50,677 nt of DNA, from NCBI GenBank assembly GCA_024636635.1, contig JAGXGV010000053.1:1-50677 (forward strand), read 5' to 3'. This DNA comes from Puniceibacterium sp. GTDB lineage: Bacteria > Pseudomonadota > Alphaproteobacteria > Rhodobacterales > Rhodobacteraceae. The position numbers and the translations under genes are program-made. How positions within the stretch are numbered: position 1 is the first letter of the stretch; each line of letters opens with the position of its first letter. Positions 25,837 to 34,425 of the stretch are shown here, piece after piece. The notes under the pieces were generated by a model that was given only the letters and a program-made list of their open reading frames with translations, was not told the DNA's origin and searched no databases.

Positions 25837-27345
25837 CTATGACTTTACTGATGGTAGTTCCGACACCAGCCGGAGGGACGCATTGATGCCCTCAAGCTGA
25901 TAGTGCGGGCGCAGGAAGAACCGGGCGTTGTAATACCCCGGTCGCCCCTCAACGCTGTCCACCTGCACTTCTGCGGCGGCCAGCGGTCGTTTCGCCTTGG
26001 CCTTGTCATCAGCCATGGCCGGATTGGCCAGCACGTAGCGGTTGATCCACTCGCTCAGCCAGACCTGCATGTCGGCGCGTTCCTTGAACGTCCCGACCTT
26101 GTCGCGCGCGATCGCCTTGAGGTAATGGGCGAACCTGCTGACCGGAAACAGGTACGGAAGGTTGGCCGACAGACGCTCGTTTGCCTGCGCATCCGGATCG
26201 GTCAGCCGGCCGGCCCGGGTTTCATCGTCCTGCAACGAATGCGCACCGATGAATGCGGCGACATCCGTGTTCTTGCGGTGCAGGATCGGCATCATCCCCA
26301 GCGTGGCCAGTTCGGCCTCGCGCCGGTCGTCGATGGCGATTTCGGTTGGGCATTTCATCGAAACGCTGCCGTCATCGGTGGGAAAGGTATGCACCGGCAG
26401 GTTCATCACCGTACCACCCGATTCCACGCCCCGGATCTGTGTGCCCCAGCCGGAAATCTTGTGGCTGCGGTTGATGTTCACGCCCATGGCAAAGGCCGCG
26501 TTCATCCAGACGTAATGGTCATGCTTGCCGTCGATCTCCTCTTCAAAGGCAAAGCCCTTGACCGGCACGGTTTCGGCCCCGTATGGCAACCGGCCCAGCA
26601 CGCGCGGCATGGTCAGGCCGATGTACCGCGCATCCTCGGATTCGCGCAGGGATTGCCAGCTGGCATAATCGGGGCTCGACACGATCTGTTCCAGATCCTG
26701 CGGGTTGGGCAGTTCCTGCCAGCTTTCCATGCGGAACAGCTGCGGTGCTGCGGCGGCGATGAACGGCGCATGGGCGCTGGCGCAGATGCCCGAAAGGTTG
26801 CGCAACATGCCCACGTCCTTGGGCTTGTGCGAAAATTCATAGGCCCCCACGATGGCGCCGAACGGCTCTCCGCCGAACATCGAATATTCGTCGCTGTAGA
26901 TCTTCTTGAAGACCGGCGACTGGTCCCACATCTGACCCTCGTAATCCTCGAGGTGATCGCCCAGATCCTCTTTCTTGATGTTAAGCACCCGGATCTTCAG
27001 CTTTTGATCCGTCTCGGTGTTGTTCACCAGATAATGCAGGCCGCGCCATGTGCCCTCGATCTGGCGCACTTCGGGGGCATGCAGGATCTCGTTCATCTGC
27101 CGGGACAGCATCTGGTCGATGCCCGCGATCAGCGACTTGATCGACTTGACCGCATTTCCGGAAATCGCGGCCGTGCCGGCGCGTTCCTTGGCCGCAAGCG
27201 CAAGGTTCGAGACCAGCGCCTGAAGCTTTTCGCCCTCGCTATCCTTGACCCGGAAATCCTTTTCCAGCAGATCGCTGAATTCTCCCAGATCAATGGCTTC
27301 GGCCTCGGCGGCTCCGCCAGTGGCAAGCTTTCCCTCTTCGGCCAT
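25837..27345 (-). CDS. tssC: TssC sheath large subunit
   Basis: A 502-residue T6SS contractile-sheath subunit of normal length. Diagnostic blocks are I-E-G-T-W-R-G-L-H-Y-L-V, the N-I-N-R-S-H-K-I-S-G-W region, and the closing Y-Q-L-E-G-I-N-A-S-L-R-L-V-S. It pairs with TssB, whose gene ends 3 bases before this start. Confidence 0.97.
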   Translation of the reverse strand: MAEEGKLATGGAAEAEAIDLGEFSDLLEKDFRVKDSEGEKLQALVSNLALAAKERAGTAAISGNAVKSIKSLIAGIDQMLSRQMNEILHAPEVRQIEGTWRGLHYLVNNTETDQKLKIRVLNIKKEDLGDHLEDYEGQMWDQSPVFKKIYSDEYSMFGGEPFGAIVGAYEFSHKPKDVGMLRNLSGICASAHAPFIAAAAPQLFRMESWQELPNPQDLEQIVSSPDYASWQSLRESEDARYIGLTMPRVLGRLPYGAETVPVKGFAFEEEIDGKHDHYVWMNAAFAMGVNINRSHKISGWGTQIRGVESGGTVMNLPVHTFPTDDGSVSMKCPTEIAIDDRREAELATLGMMPILHRKNTDVAAFIGAHSLQDDETRAGRLTDPDAQANERLSANLPYLFPVSRFAHYLKAIARDKVGTFKERADMQVWLSEWINRYVLANPAMADDKAKAKRPLAAAEVQVDSVEGRPGYYNARFFLRPHYQLEGINASLRLVSELPSVKS

Positions 27346-27348
27346 GCC

Positions 27349-27885
27349 TCAGCCCTCCTTCTTGTCTTTGTTGGCGGCGACGGCCTGCTCGGCGGCCTGC
27401 GCCAGCAGCGGCTCGTTGGTCAGCAGTTGCGCTATGCGCTTTTCCGCATCGACCTTGCCGTCCATGTAGCCCAGCAACTCCTCAAGCTGCTTGCGCATCT
27501 TCAGCAGTTCGGCCAGCGGCGGCACCTGTTCGGCAATCTTGTCGGGGGCAAAATCCGACATGCTCTTGAAGGACAGGTCCACGAACATCTCTTCCTCGGG
27601 GTCGTCCCCCTCGGACGGCAGCGTGTTCTTCACCCGCGCCTTCACCCTTGGGCTCAGCGCCTCCATGAACTTGGAAAACCGGCCCGCATCGGTTTCGACA
27701 AAGGTGCGGTCGTTGATCGGCTTCTTGGCTTCCTTCGTCTCGGACGCGCCGGCCAGATCCGCCATAACGCCCATGACAAAAGGCAGTTCGATCGTTGTGG
27801 GGCTGCCGTAATGCTCCACATCATAGGCGATCTGCACCCGGGGCGCCCGGTTGCGTTCGATCACTTTCTGCTTGCTGTCGCTCAT
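27349..27885 (-). CDS. tssB: TssB sheath small subunit
   Basis: A 178-residue sheath subunit. The family pattern R-A-P-R-V-Q-I-A-Y-D-V-E, E-L-P-F-V-M-G-V-M-A-D-L and R-T-F-V-E is clear. Start at 27885 is chosen for the AGGAAGGA ribosome site; an ATG six codons upstream has none. It follows tssA by 21 bases. Confidence 0.96.
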   Translation of the reverse strand: MSDSKQKVIERNRAPRVQIAYDVEHYGSPTTIELPFVMGVMADLAGASETKEAKKPINDRTFVETDAGRFSKFMEALSPRVKARVKNTLPSEGDDPEEEMFVDLSFKSMSDFAPDKIAEQVPPLAELLKMRKQLEELLGYMDGKVDAEKRIAQLLTNEPLLAQAAEQAVAANKDKKEG

Positions 27886-27906
27886 TCCAATTCCTTCCTG
27901 CAAAAG

Positions 27907-29016
27907 TCACGTCTTTTTCGGTTCTTCGACCCCAGCGATGCTGCGGAATTCCTTGAGTCCGGACGGCGCGATCTCCTCCATCAGTTCAAGGAAATCCATC
28001 GACACCATGCGCCGCATTCTCCGCGCCAGATGCGGGATCGGGCTGGACGGTTCGGTGCGCTCGTAAAAGGCAACGATCAAGTCCAGCGCAGTCTCGACAT
28101 CGCCGCGCGATGCAATCGTGCCGGGCAACGGGGCCGGCGGCGTTGCGCCATTGGCGGCAGGAACGGCCGGTGCCGATGCCGCCGGATTGTCTGTCACCGG
28201 CGTGGCATCCCCTGCCGTTGCCGCCACCGCCCTTTCCAGCGTGGCGCGACACTGGGCCAGGAACCCGCCAAGTTCGGCCAGCGACATCCCTGGCTGGCCG
28301 CCAAAGCCGCCCATGTCATCCACCGCCCGGACCAGCACGGAAATCGCCGCGTCGCACCGTTTCAGCCCGTCGATCATCCCGGTCGCGCGCTCGCCCTCTT
28401 CGGCGGCAAGGGCACGGGCGGCAGCGGTCACGCGGTTGACCCGCTGGGCATGTTTTGCGACCAGCGCATCCTTTTCCGCCTGGTTCAGCCCCGACGCGGC
28501 CTTGTTGAGCATGTCGAAATCGCTCTGCGTGCCTGCCGCCAGATCGTCGCCCGTCACCGGGCCGATGCCACGCGGGTTGAGGATCGCACCGAACCGCATG
28601 TCCCCCAGCAGCCCGTTGTCGTCATTCTCAAGCTGGCGCAGCGCGTTCAGACGCGGCAATGCCGCCGCCTTGGCATCGTCGCGGTCGCGCAGGCCGGGGT
28701 GCAGGCTGTCCCAGAACCGCGTCACGCTGGCAGCCAGCATGTCCAGCCCTTCGGCCAGCCCCGAAAACCCGTCAAGGTTGTATTGCGCCCGCACCAGAAT
28801 GGTCAGCAAACGCAGGTCGCGCCCCTCGTCGGCCAGCGCCGTGCCATCGTACAGCACCGCCTGCCAGTCGACATCGGGAACCGAACCGTTCATCCGGGCC
28901 TCACGCCGCGCCGGTTCCATCATCCGTTCCAGCGTGTGGAACCGCGCGTCATTGCGCAACTCGACACCGGAAGGAAATTCGTCCGTCAAGGGCGTTAGGA
29001 GGCGATCAATGTCCAT
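27907..29016 (-). CDS. tssA: TssA (ImpA-family) cap/assembly protein
   Basis: A 369-residue TssA. The ImpA N-terminal domain is seen at residues 1-130 (P-L-T-D-E-F-P-S-G-V-E-L-R-N-D, V-D-W, L-R-L-L-T-I-L-V-R). A Pro/Ala-rich linker leads to a C-terminal region with S-P-I-P-H-L-A-R-R-M and D-F-L-E-L-M-E-E, the form that caps the growing sheath. The start at 29016 gives the family's M-D-I-D-x-L-L; an ATG ten codons upstream adds unrelated residues. It opens the core tss gene run after a 142-base gap. Confidence 0.92.
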   Translation of the reverse strand: MDIDRLLTPLTDEFPSGVELRNDARFHTLERMMEPARREARMNGSVPDVDWQAVLYDGTALADEGRDLRLLTILVRAQYNLDGFSGLAEGLDMLAASVTRFWDSLHPGLRDRDDAKAAALPRLNALRQLENDDNGLLGDMRFGAILNPRGIGPVTGDDLAAGTQSDFDMLNKAASGLNQAEKDALVAKHAQRVNRVTAAARALAAEEGERATGMIDGLKRCDAAISVLVRAVDDMGGFGGQPGMSLAELGGFLAQCRATLERAVAATAGDATPVTDNPAASAPAVPAANGATPPAPLPGTIASRGDVETALDLIVAFYERTEPSSPIPHLARRMRRMVSMDFLELMEEIAPSGLKEFRSIAGVEEPKKT

Positions 29017-29158
29017 GCCTCGATGCCTTATGAAATACTTAAACAACTGCGCGGAGTGTTGCAGAATATAGTGATTCGGGCAACAATCGCCGGGGTCTGG
29101 TATTCCCCCATACGCCGACCCCGGCCGAACCGGTTCCGCAGGGTCAACCAGCCACCAA
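29017..29158 (-). promoter_or_regulatory. Gap upstream of tssA, possible promoter region
   Basis: This 142-base gap is the largest in the minus-strand run. On the minus strand a TATATT hexamer (29065-29070) lies about 50 bases before the tssA start and could be a -10 element. No good -35 is seen, so this is weak. It may let the core tss genes be read independently of the ExbBD module. Confidence 0.3.
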
Positions 29159-30757
29159 TCAGCGCCCCGTGGCAGAGGTGGCGACGAACAGATAAACCCA
29201 CTCGCCGCGAAAGCCTGGATCGGCCGCGCGCGCCTCTGCGATCCGGTCCCGCAGGTCCATCAGATAGGGGCCCGCCTGCTCAACCATAGGGCGTGCACCT
29301 CCCGGCAGCGGCGCGCTGGCCGCAAAGGCGACGGCGATGTCCTGACCAAAGGGCGGCGCGATGCGCAGGTCCAGCCCCGCACCGCCCCCGACGGCAAAGA
29401 CCTCGCCCGGCGCGAACCGGCGCAGCGGCGTCGCGTCGTTGGGCATCAGATGCAGCACCTGCCCGCTGGCATCGAAGTAATCCACATAGACATGGGCGGG
29501 GTAATCCGGCGCGGTCAGGTCGATCCGCAGCCGGTCGCCTTCCGAAAATGCGTATTCCCGAACCTGCGTGTTCTCACCCACCAGATCGGGGTCGGTCAGC
29601 TGTTCCTCGGACGGCGGCAGGCCCAGCCCGGCGAAGGCGTCCAGCAGCGCGCACTGCGGCCGCGGCAGGATCCGAAGCGCGTCGCGCAGCTCCAGCGCCC
29701 CGCCGATCTGATCGCGCAGGGCGGCGATCAGCGGCGCGCGCGCTTGCGCTTCGGGCACATGGCCGCGCACTTCAAGCGTGCCGGTTTCGGCGTCGAACAC
29801 CGTATGCACACGGGCACAATCGGGCGCTTCCATCGCACGCGCCATGCGGTCGCGCACATCCCGGCCCGCAGGTTGCCCCGGCGCCAGAAAAGCCTGGATC
29901 GTCGCAAGGCTCTGGGAATCCAGCGCCACGGAACCCTCGCCGCTCCAGGCCAGCCCCGCCTGCAACACGGCACCAGCGGTGTCCTGCACCGCCGGTGCAT
30001 CCGCCTCGGGCAGGCGCGCGGCCATCCTGTGTCCCGCCGTTGCGCCAGTGGCCGCTTCCCCTGCGTCAGGCGTCTTTGCCTGCGCCGGAACGGTCTGCGG
30101 CATGGTCACACCAACGCGGGTCGCGGGTGGCCTGGCTTCGGCAATCCTGTCCGACAAAAGCGGCCTGCCTACTGCACCCGGCACCTCTGGCACCGCTGCT
30201 GCCTGCACCCTGTGCACGGGCGGGGCTTCGCGCACTGCTTGCCCCGCCCCGGCCAGCGCCGTCAGCCGACCGGATTCGACCGGCCGGGCCACCTGCCGTT
30301 CGAACGGAAGGCCAACCGGGCCGATCACCCCGGCGGCTTCGCTCACCGCGCCCTGCGGCGCGCCTGCTGGCACTACTGACCCCACCCGTGCGCCTGTCGG
30401 CGCAACCGCGCCCCGCGGCACGGCGCTGGGGTCGATATCCGCAACCGATGCCCCAACCGGAGCATGACCCGACTGCAGCGCCCCCGTCGCTGCCAGGGCA
30501 TCAGCGCGCCGCAGCGGCACGCCCTGCCCGGCCATGCGCGCGCCAGCCGTCGCGCCGCTGGCGACATCCGGCGATTCGGGTGTGCGCGGCGCGGCGCGCG
30601 CGCGGGGCACCTCCATCGTGGCAAGAAGGATGCGGCCGGGGTTCGGCGCGGGCTGCGGCACGGGGCGCGGCGCGACCCAGTGCAGCAGCGCCAGACCCGC
30701 CGCCGCATGCAGGATCAGCGACCCGGCAAGCCCCAGACCGGCACGCCGGACCGTCAT
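29159..30757 (-). CDS. TonB-like one-helix protein with C-terminal DUF4384 domain
   Basis: A 532-residue protein with a TonB-style layout: short basic N-terminus, one transmembrane helix (about 8-28), then about 280 Pro/Ala/Val-rich periplasmic residues. A small alpha/beta region follows (about 330-385, G-T-L-E-V-R-G-H-V-P-E-A-Q). The C-terminal domain (about 400-490) matches DUF4384, with F-S-E-G-D-R-L-R-I-D-L, V-Y-V-D-Y-F-D and V-L-H-L-M-P-N. Its start overlaps the second exbD gene by four bases, and it is the last of a five-gene cluster with ExbB/ExbD proteins. Inference: an ExbBD motor energises it and its periplasmic domain contacts the wall or the T6SS complex. Not a standard TonB, since the TonB C-terminal fold is replaced. 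Confidence 0.7.
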   Translation of the reverse strand: MTVRRAGLGLAGSLILHAAAGLALLHWVAPRPVPQPAPNPGRILLATMEVPRARAAPRTPESPDVASGATAGARMAGQGVPLRRADALAATGALQSGHAPVGASVADIDPSAVPRGAVAPTGARVGSVVPAGAPQGAVSEAAGVIGPVGLPFERQVARPVESGRLTALAGAGQAVREAPPVHRVQAAAVPEVPGAVGRPLLSDRIAEARPPATRVGVTMPQTVPAQAKTPDAGEAATGATAGHRMAARLPEADAPAVQDTAGAVLQAGLAWSGEGSVALDSQSLATIQAFLAPGQPAGRDVRDRMARAMEAPDCARVHTVFDAETGTLEVRGHVPEAQARAPLIAALRDQIGGALELRDALRILPRPQCALLDAFAGLGLPPSEEQLTDPDLVGENTQVREYAFSEGDRLRIDLTAPDYPAHVYVDYFDASGQVLHLMPNDATPLRRFAPGEVFAVGGGAGLDLRIAPPFGQDIAVAFAASAPLPGGARPMVEQAGPYLMDLRDRIAEARAADPGFRGEWVYLFVATSATGR

Positions 30758-31155
30758 GGCTCTGGCGGGGTGACCACGATCACCACTTCGCCCAGACCAG
30801 CGCCCTCCAGCACGCTTACCAGCGGCAATACATGCCGCACCGCCACGTCGCGATGGGCGTTGATGCGGATCAGCTGCGGACCGTCCTGCCTTGCCGCATC
30901 ATCGACCCGCTCGAACCACTCTTCGCCCGCCGGGTTGCCGTTGACCGCCAGCGCGCCGTCCCGTGCGATGGAAACCGTTACGCCACCGCCGGGCATGTCC
31001 TGCCCCGAACGCGCCACGGGGGGAATCACCTCGAACGGGGCAGAGGCGTCCAGCCGGGCCACCAGCAGAAAGAACACCAGCAGGAAAAACACTACATCCA
31101 CCAGCGCGATGACCGGCTCGGGCGCCGGACGGTGGTCCTTGCGCTGCAACCTCAT
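30754..31155 (-). CDS. ExbD/TolR-family protein (second copy)
   Basis: A 133-residue ExbD/TolR-type protein: basic N-terminus, one helix with the motor's essential aspartate at residue 20 (A-L-V-D-V-V-F-F-L-L-V-F-F), and a periplasmic domain ending V-I-V-V-T-P. The start and stop overlap its neighbours by four bases. Two unlike ExbD proteins next to one ExbB is a layout seen in some non-TonB ExbBD systems. Confidence 0.88.
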   Translation of the reverse strand: MRLQRKDHRPAPEPVIALVDVVFFLLVFFLLVARLDASAPFEVIPPVARSGQDMPGGGVTVSIARDGALAVNGNPAGEEWFERVDDAARQDGPQLIRINAHRDVAVRHVLPLVSVLEGAGLGEVVIVVTPPEP

Positions 31156-31565
31156 CGAATCGCCTCCAGCCGCACCAGCCGCGCATCAGATATGCCCGCG
31201 TCGGCGACGGCATCCATGACCCCCGTCAGCGCCCAGAGCGGCGCCGCCCCCGTTGGCAGGATCAGCACCCGCTGCTCTGGCTGGGCCAGCACCCGGGCCA
31301 GCGCATCGGGCGACAACACCCGGCCCCGCAGCACCACCTGCCCGCCCGCGTTGATGCGCAACAGCAGGCTCTGCACCGGGTCCTTGCTCTGCGGCGGCGA
31401 CAATTCCGGTCCGGTCGCCCCGGACCCCGCCCGGACCACCGGGATCATGTCAAGATCGCGATAGACCGAGGTCACCATGAAATAGACCAGCAAAATGAAC
31501 AGCACGTCGATCAGCGGCACCAGCGTGATCCGCCGCGCCGGACCGGGCCGCCGCATCAGGCTCAT
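31152..31565 (-). CDS. ExbD/TolR-family protein (first copy)
   Basis: A 137-residue ExbD/TolR-type protein with one helix carrying Asp20 (P-L-I-D-V-L-F-I-L-L-V-Y-F) and a periplasmic domain with L-L-R-I-N-A-G-G-Q-V. It differs clearly from its neighbour, so the pair is not a recent duplication. It overlaps the exbB stop and the next exbD start by four bases each. Confidence 0.9.
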   Translation of the reverse strand: MSLMRRPGPARRITLVPLIDVLFILLVYFMVTSVYRDLDMIPVVRAGSGATGPELSPPQSKDPVQSLLLRINAGGQVVLRGRVLSPDALARVLAQPEQRVLILPTGAAPLWALTGVMDAVADAGISDARLVRLEAIR

Positions 31566-32185
31566 GGCCGCGGTGTCCCGTCGCGCAGGGTCCGCGCCAG
31601 CGTCACGCGCCCGATCAGGCGCTCCAACGCGAACGTGCCGCGTTCGACCCGCGCCGACAGGATCGCCGCGCCGACCACCGCCGGAATCGCTACGACCAGC
31701 CCCGCCGCCGTGGTCAGCAGCGCCTGCCAGATCCCCCCGGCCAAGATCGCCGCATTCGCCGCGCCTTCGGCCATTTCCAGCGACCGGAACGACTGGATCA
31801 TGCCCAGCACCGTGCCCAGCAGCCCCAGCAGCGGTGCGATCATGCCCACCAGTTCCAGCAGGCGGATGCCGCGCCCCATTGCGCCGACCTCGCCGTTGCC
31901 CAGCTGTTCGAGATCCGCGGCCAGAACCGGCGCAGGCACGCCCCGCGCCAGCAGCACCCCAGCGCGCTGCGCGATCCGGCCCGCCGGTGTGGCAATGTCC
32001 ACGGGCGGATCACCCCCGCCGCCACCCTCCAGCGTATCGAGCCAGGCGTCGCGCGCCGCCTGACCCGCGCCCAGCCCGCGCAGCGCCATCAGCCGCGCCA
32101 GGAATACCGCTACCGACAGCAGCGACAGCACGGCAAGCACCAGCAGCACCGGCCCCGCGCTGCCCAGATCCGCCAGCGGTATCAT
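31562..32185 (-). CDS. ExbB/TolQ/MotA-family proton channel
   Basis: A 207-residue inner-membrane protein with three helices. The family core is intact: L-V-G-M-I-A-P-L-L-G-L-L-G-T-V-L-G-M-I followed by I-W-Q-A-L-L-T-T-A-A-G-L-V-V-A-I-P. With ExbD it forms a channel that turns proton motive force into movement of a TonB- or TolA-like partner. The start at 32185 overlaps the stop of the secreted-protein gene (ATGA); the frame is open upstream but a longer start is unlikely. Confidence 0.9.
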   Translation of the reverse strand: MIPLADLGSAGPVLLVLAVLSLLSVAVFLARLMALRGLGAGQAARDAWLDTLEGGGGGDPPVDIATPAGRIAQRAGVLLARGVPAPVLAADLEQLGNGEVGAMGRGIRLLELVGMIAPLLGLLGTVLGMIQSFRSLEMAEGAANAAILAGGIWQALLTTAAGLVVAIPAVVGAAILSARVERGTFALERLIGRVTLARTLRDGTPRP

Positions 32186-32598
32186 TTGACCAGCGGCGCG
32201 GCGGCCTTGCTGTGCAACTCCAGCACCGCAAAACAATCCATCTCTTCGCCATTCTGCGGGCGGCAGGCCGCGATGTCATGCAGCAGGATCTCGGAAATGC
32301 CGTCGCAGGCGATGCCGGAAAATTCGAACAGCTTGAGCGTGGTCCGCTCCAGCGGCAGCGGCGCGGCATCGACGGTCAGAAGCTGGTCGATGATGCCCTG
32401 CCCATCCAGGATGGCCAGCGACATCTCGAACGCCTCAAGCGTGCGGCCCAGATCGTTGCGGAACAGGAAAAAGGCGCGGCACGCCCCGCCATCGCCCGGT
32501 TCCAACTTGTTGAGCTCGACCGTGAGGCCGCCCTCCTGGGCCTGCGCCATGCCTGCCCCCAGCAGAATGGCCAGCGCGGCGGAAATGATGGTTTTCAA
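32182..32598 (-). CDS. Small secreted protein of unknown function
   Basis: A 138-residue protein with a clear signal peptide (cleavage near A-Q-A at residues 18-20), so periplasmic or secreted. It has four cysteines after the signal (40, 98, 112, 122), enough for two disulphides. No family is recognised. It is the first gene of the ExbB-ExbD-ExbD-TonB-like cluster and overlaps exbB by four bases, so it probably works with that module. Confidence 0.75.
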   Translation of the reverse strand: MKTIISAALAILLGAGMAQAQEGGLTVELNKLEPGDGGACRAFFLFRNDLGRTLEAFEMSLAILDGQGIIDQLLTVDAAPLPLERTTLKLFEFSGIACDGISEILLHDIAACRPQNGEEMDCFAVLELHSKAAAPLVK

Positions 32599-32816
32599 AT
32601 GCCATACTCCTCGAATGTCATGTTCTGAAAGATAGCAGATTCGCGGTCAGGGTGGATATACTTGCGCGTATCACACGCCGGAAACGTCCCCGCCCCGGCC
32701 CACCGGATGGCGAAACCCCGCACACCGGACAGTGGATGGTGCAGCGGATGTTGCCGCTCTGCATGGGTCATTAGCCGCCGCAATGACGCGCCGCTCACAC
32801 CGCTCTTGGTGAATCG

Positions 32817-32845
32817 CCCGACCCGTGAAATACTGACACCATTGA
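32817..32845 (+). promoter_or_regulatory. Predicted sigma-70-type promoter of the DUF6484 gene
   Basis: TTGGTG (32817-32822) and AATACT (32840-32845) are 17 bases apart and end 22 bases before the DUF6484 start. The 270-base gap 32599-32867 also must hold the promoter of the divergent secreted-protein/ExbBD cluster, which I could not place. Confidence 0.4.
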
Positions 32846-32867
32846 TTGAAGTTTTTTTCCGGAGACT

Positions 32868-33293
32868 ATGATGGATGTCAGGGACCAAGTGGACGGCGTT
32901 GTGATCGGCCTGCTCCTGGGCTTCCGGGACGGTGCGCCGCTTGTGGTGTTTCCGTCGAACCCGCTGGATCAGGCCATACCGGCACGCAGCCTCTGTGCGC
33001 TCGGACCCGATGACTCGGGCTCTGAAATTGCCCTGCTGTTCGAGGACGGAGCCCGCGACCGCCCGCTGATCATCGGCCGCATCGTCGAACCCGTCCGCCA
33101 GGACAAGGCCCCCGCCGTCGTCCGGGACGGCGAAACCGTGCGGATCACCGCCCGGGAGCGGATCGAGCTGCGCGTCGGCAAGGCCGCAATCGTGATGGAA
33201 AAGGACGGCCACATCACCATCCGCGGCACCCATCTGGTCAGCCATGCGTCAGGCTCGAACCACATCCGCGGCGGCTCTGTGAACCTCAACTGA
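32868..33293 (+). CDS. DUF6484 T6SS-associated protein
   Basis: A 141-residue protein of the DUF6484 type found in T6SS loci. The first part (V-D-G-V-V-I-G-L-L-L-G) resembles the OB fold of VgrG. The end (V-M-E-K-D-G-H-I-T-I-R-G-T, then I-R-G-G-S-V-N-L-N) resembles the VgrG beta-helix tip, so it may extend the spike or adapt cargo; that is inference. The start follows GGAG closely; a second ATG directly after the first is equally possible. Its stop overlaps the next gene's ATG. Confidence 0.72.
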   Translation: MMDVRDQVDGVVIGLLLGFRDGAPLVVFPSNPLDQAIPARSLCALGPDDSGSEIALLFEDGARDRPLIIGRIVEPVRQDKAPAVVRDGETVRITARERIELRVGKAAIVMEKDGHITIRGTHLVSHASGSNHIRGGSVNLN

Positions 33294-33640
33294 TGGCCGC
33301 CCCCGTCCTGACCGACATCGTGCGCCGCCACGCGGAAGAGGCCGCACACCTGTGGTGCGTCTACGACTGGCACTTGATGCACCCCGAAGAAAACCCCGAC
33401 ATGGATGAAGAGAGGATAGATCGCCTGATCGAACGCCTGAACGCGCACCTGGACGGTGTGCGCATCGCCGGACCCGAAGGCGTAGAGATCGCGCAGGAGC
33501 GGTATCACGACTTCCCCGAAGCGGGCGAGCTGTTCGTGCTGCGGATGCTTCAGCCCGCAGCGCGGCACCTGACTGTGCACGACCTTGATCTGGAGGCGGT
33601 GCGCAGCTACCTTCGCGCGAAACTGCCCGCCAAGCGGTGA
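33293..33640 (+). pseudogene. TIGR02270-family T6SS gene truncated by an IS
   Basis: 115 residues matching the N-terminus of TIGR02270 proteins (I-V-R-R-H-A-E-E-A-A-H-L-W, A-H-L-D-G-V-R-I-A-G), which are usually near 400 residues and T6SS-linked. The reading frame runs into the terminal repeat of an IS6-like element at 33636 and takes its TGA (33638-33640) from it. The remaining two-thirds are not found on the far side of the accessory segment. Overlapping start with the DUF6484 gene shows they were one operon. Confidence 0.78.
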
Positions 33641-34237
33641 TGTCACATTAACTTCGCTCGGCCGGTGAAGGGACGAAGGCTCTCAGATCAGGCAACATTG
33701 GCTGCTGCTTTCCAGGCGCCGAATACTTCGAGCAGGTGGGAATGGATTGTGAGGGCGCATCGGCGGCGGGCTGGGACAGAGAAGCGATTGCGGGTTGCGG
33801 ACTGCATGGAGACGAAGCGTTGTAATCCACCCGGCGATCTGAAGCCTTGCATCACCCGCTCTCGTTTTCGGAAGGGCAGATTTTGTTTTCTGCACGGTTA
33901 TTAAGCCCCTGCCCTGCGATCTTCACCATGACTTTGTCCAGGTGCCAGACATCACCGGGGCGTGGCTGCCGACGCCGTAGCGTGTGGGCAATCTAGGGGA
34001 CCTAACTTGGCGGTCCAGCGCCGAATAGTCTCGTACTAAACATCAACGCCACGTTCCAGCATCAACTCCTCAACCTCGCGCAGGCTCAAGTTGAACCGGG
34101 CGTAGAGCCAGACAACATGCGCCATGAACCGGGCGGAACCCAGTAGCGTTTGTAGCTGATTTTCTGTGTCTGCATCGACGCCGACTGCGCCAACAGCGCC
34201 ACACCAGCAATCTCGGGATCGTTGATGTCACGACACC
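33636..34237 (-). mobile_element. Internally deleted IS6-like element (left copy)
   Basis: Ends are GGTGATGTCACATTAA at 33636-33651 and, in reverse, GGTGTCGTGACATCAACG ending at 34237. On the minus strand one reads the transposase N-terminus (I-S-Y-K-R, then L-Y-A-R-F-N-L-S-L-R-E-V-E-E-L-M, R-R-W-T-A-K-L-G-P, D-V-W-H-L-D), broken by a frameshift and two stops. After I-A-G-Q-G it jumps straight to the C-terminal L-N-N-R-A-E-N and R-S-P-G-G-L-Q-R-F. The middle, including most catalytic DDE residues, is lost. No matching target duplication flanks it. Confidence 0.82.
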
Positions 34238-34425
34238 CTGAACAGGGATGGTATTCGTGAATCAGCACAGGGAAGCAGTGCGCACTTGCAGGCGGCACCT
34301 TCCGGGACAATTACATTTCCCACCGGAGATCTGCGTTGTTTGCGGCGAGAACTGTTCTCAGGGATATGGAACGGTCGCGACCATGATGATCTATCTTCAC
34401 TGCCAAGCGGGGGAATTATTCAGGG

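Noticed and set aside
25903..28998. A 1031-codon plus-strand reading frame opposite tssC, tssB and tssA
   Set aside because: It is antisense to three certain T6SS genes; its residue composition (His, Arg, Gln, Pro rich) is that of a GC-rich shadow frame.
34347..34359. GAGAACTGTTCTC, a perfect 13-base palindrome that recalls a LexA-type box
   Set aside because: Alphaproteobacterial LexA sites have the form GTTC, seven bases, GTTC, which this is not, and no gene lies downstream.
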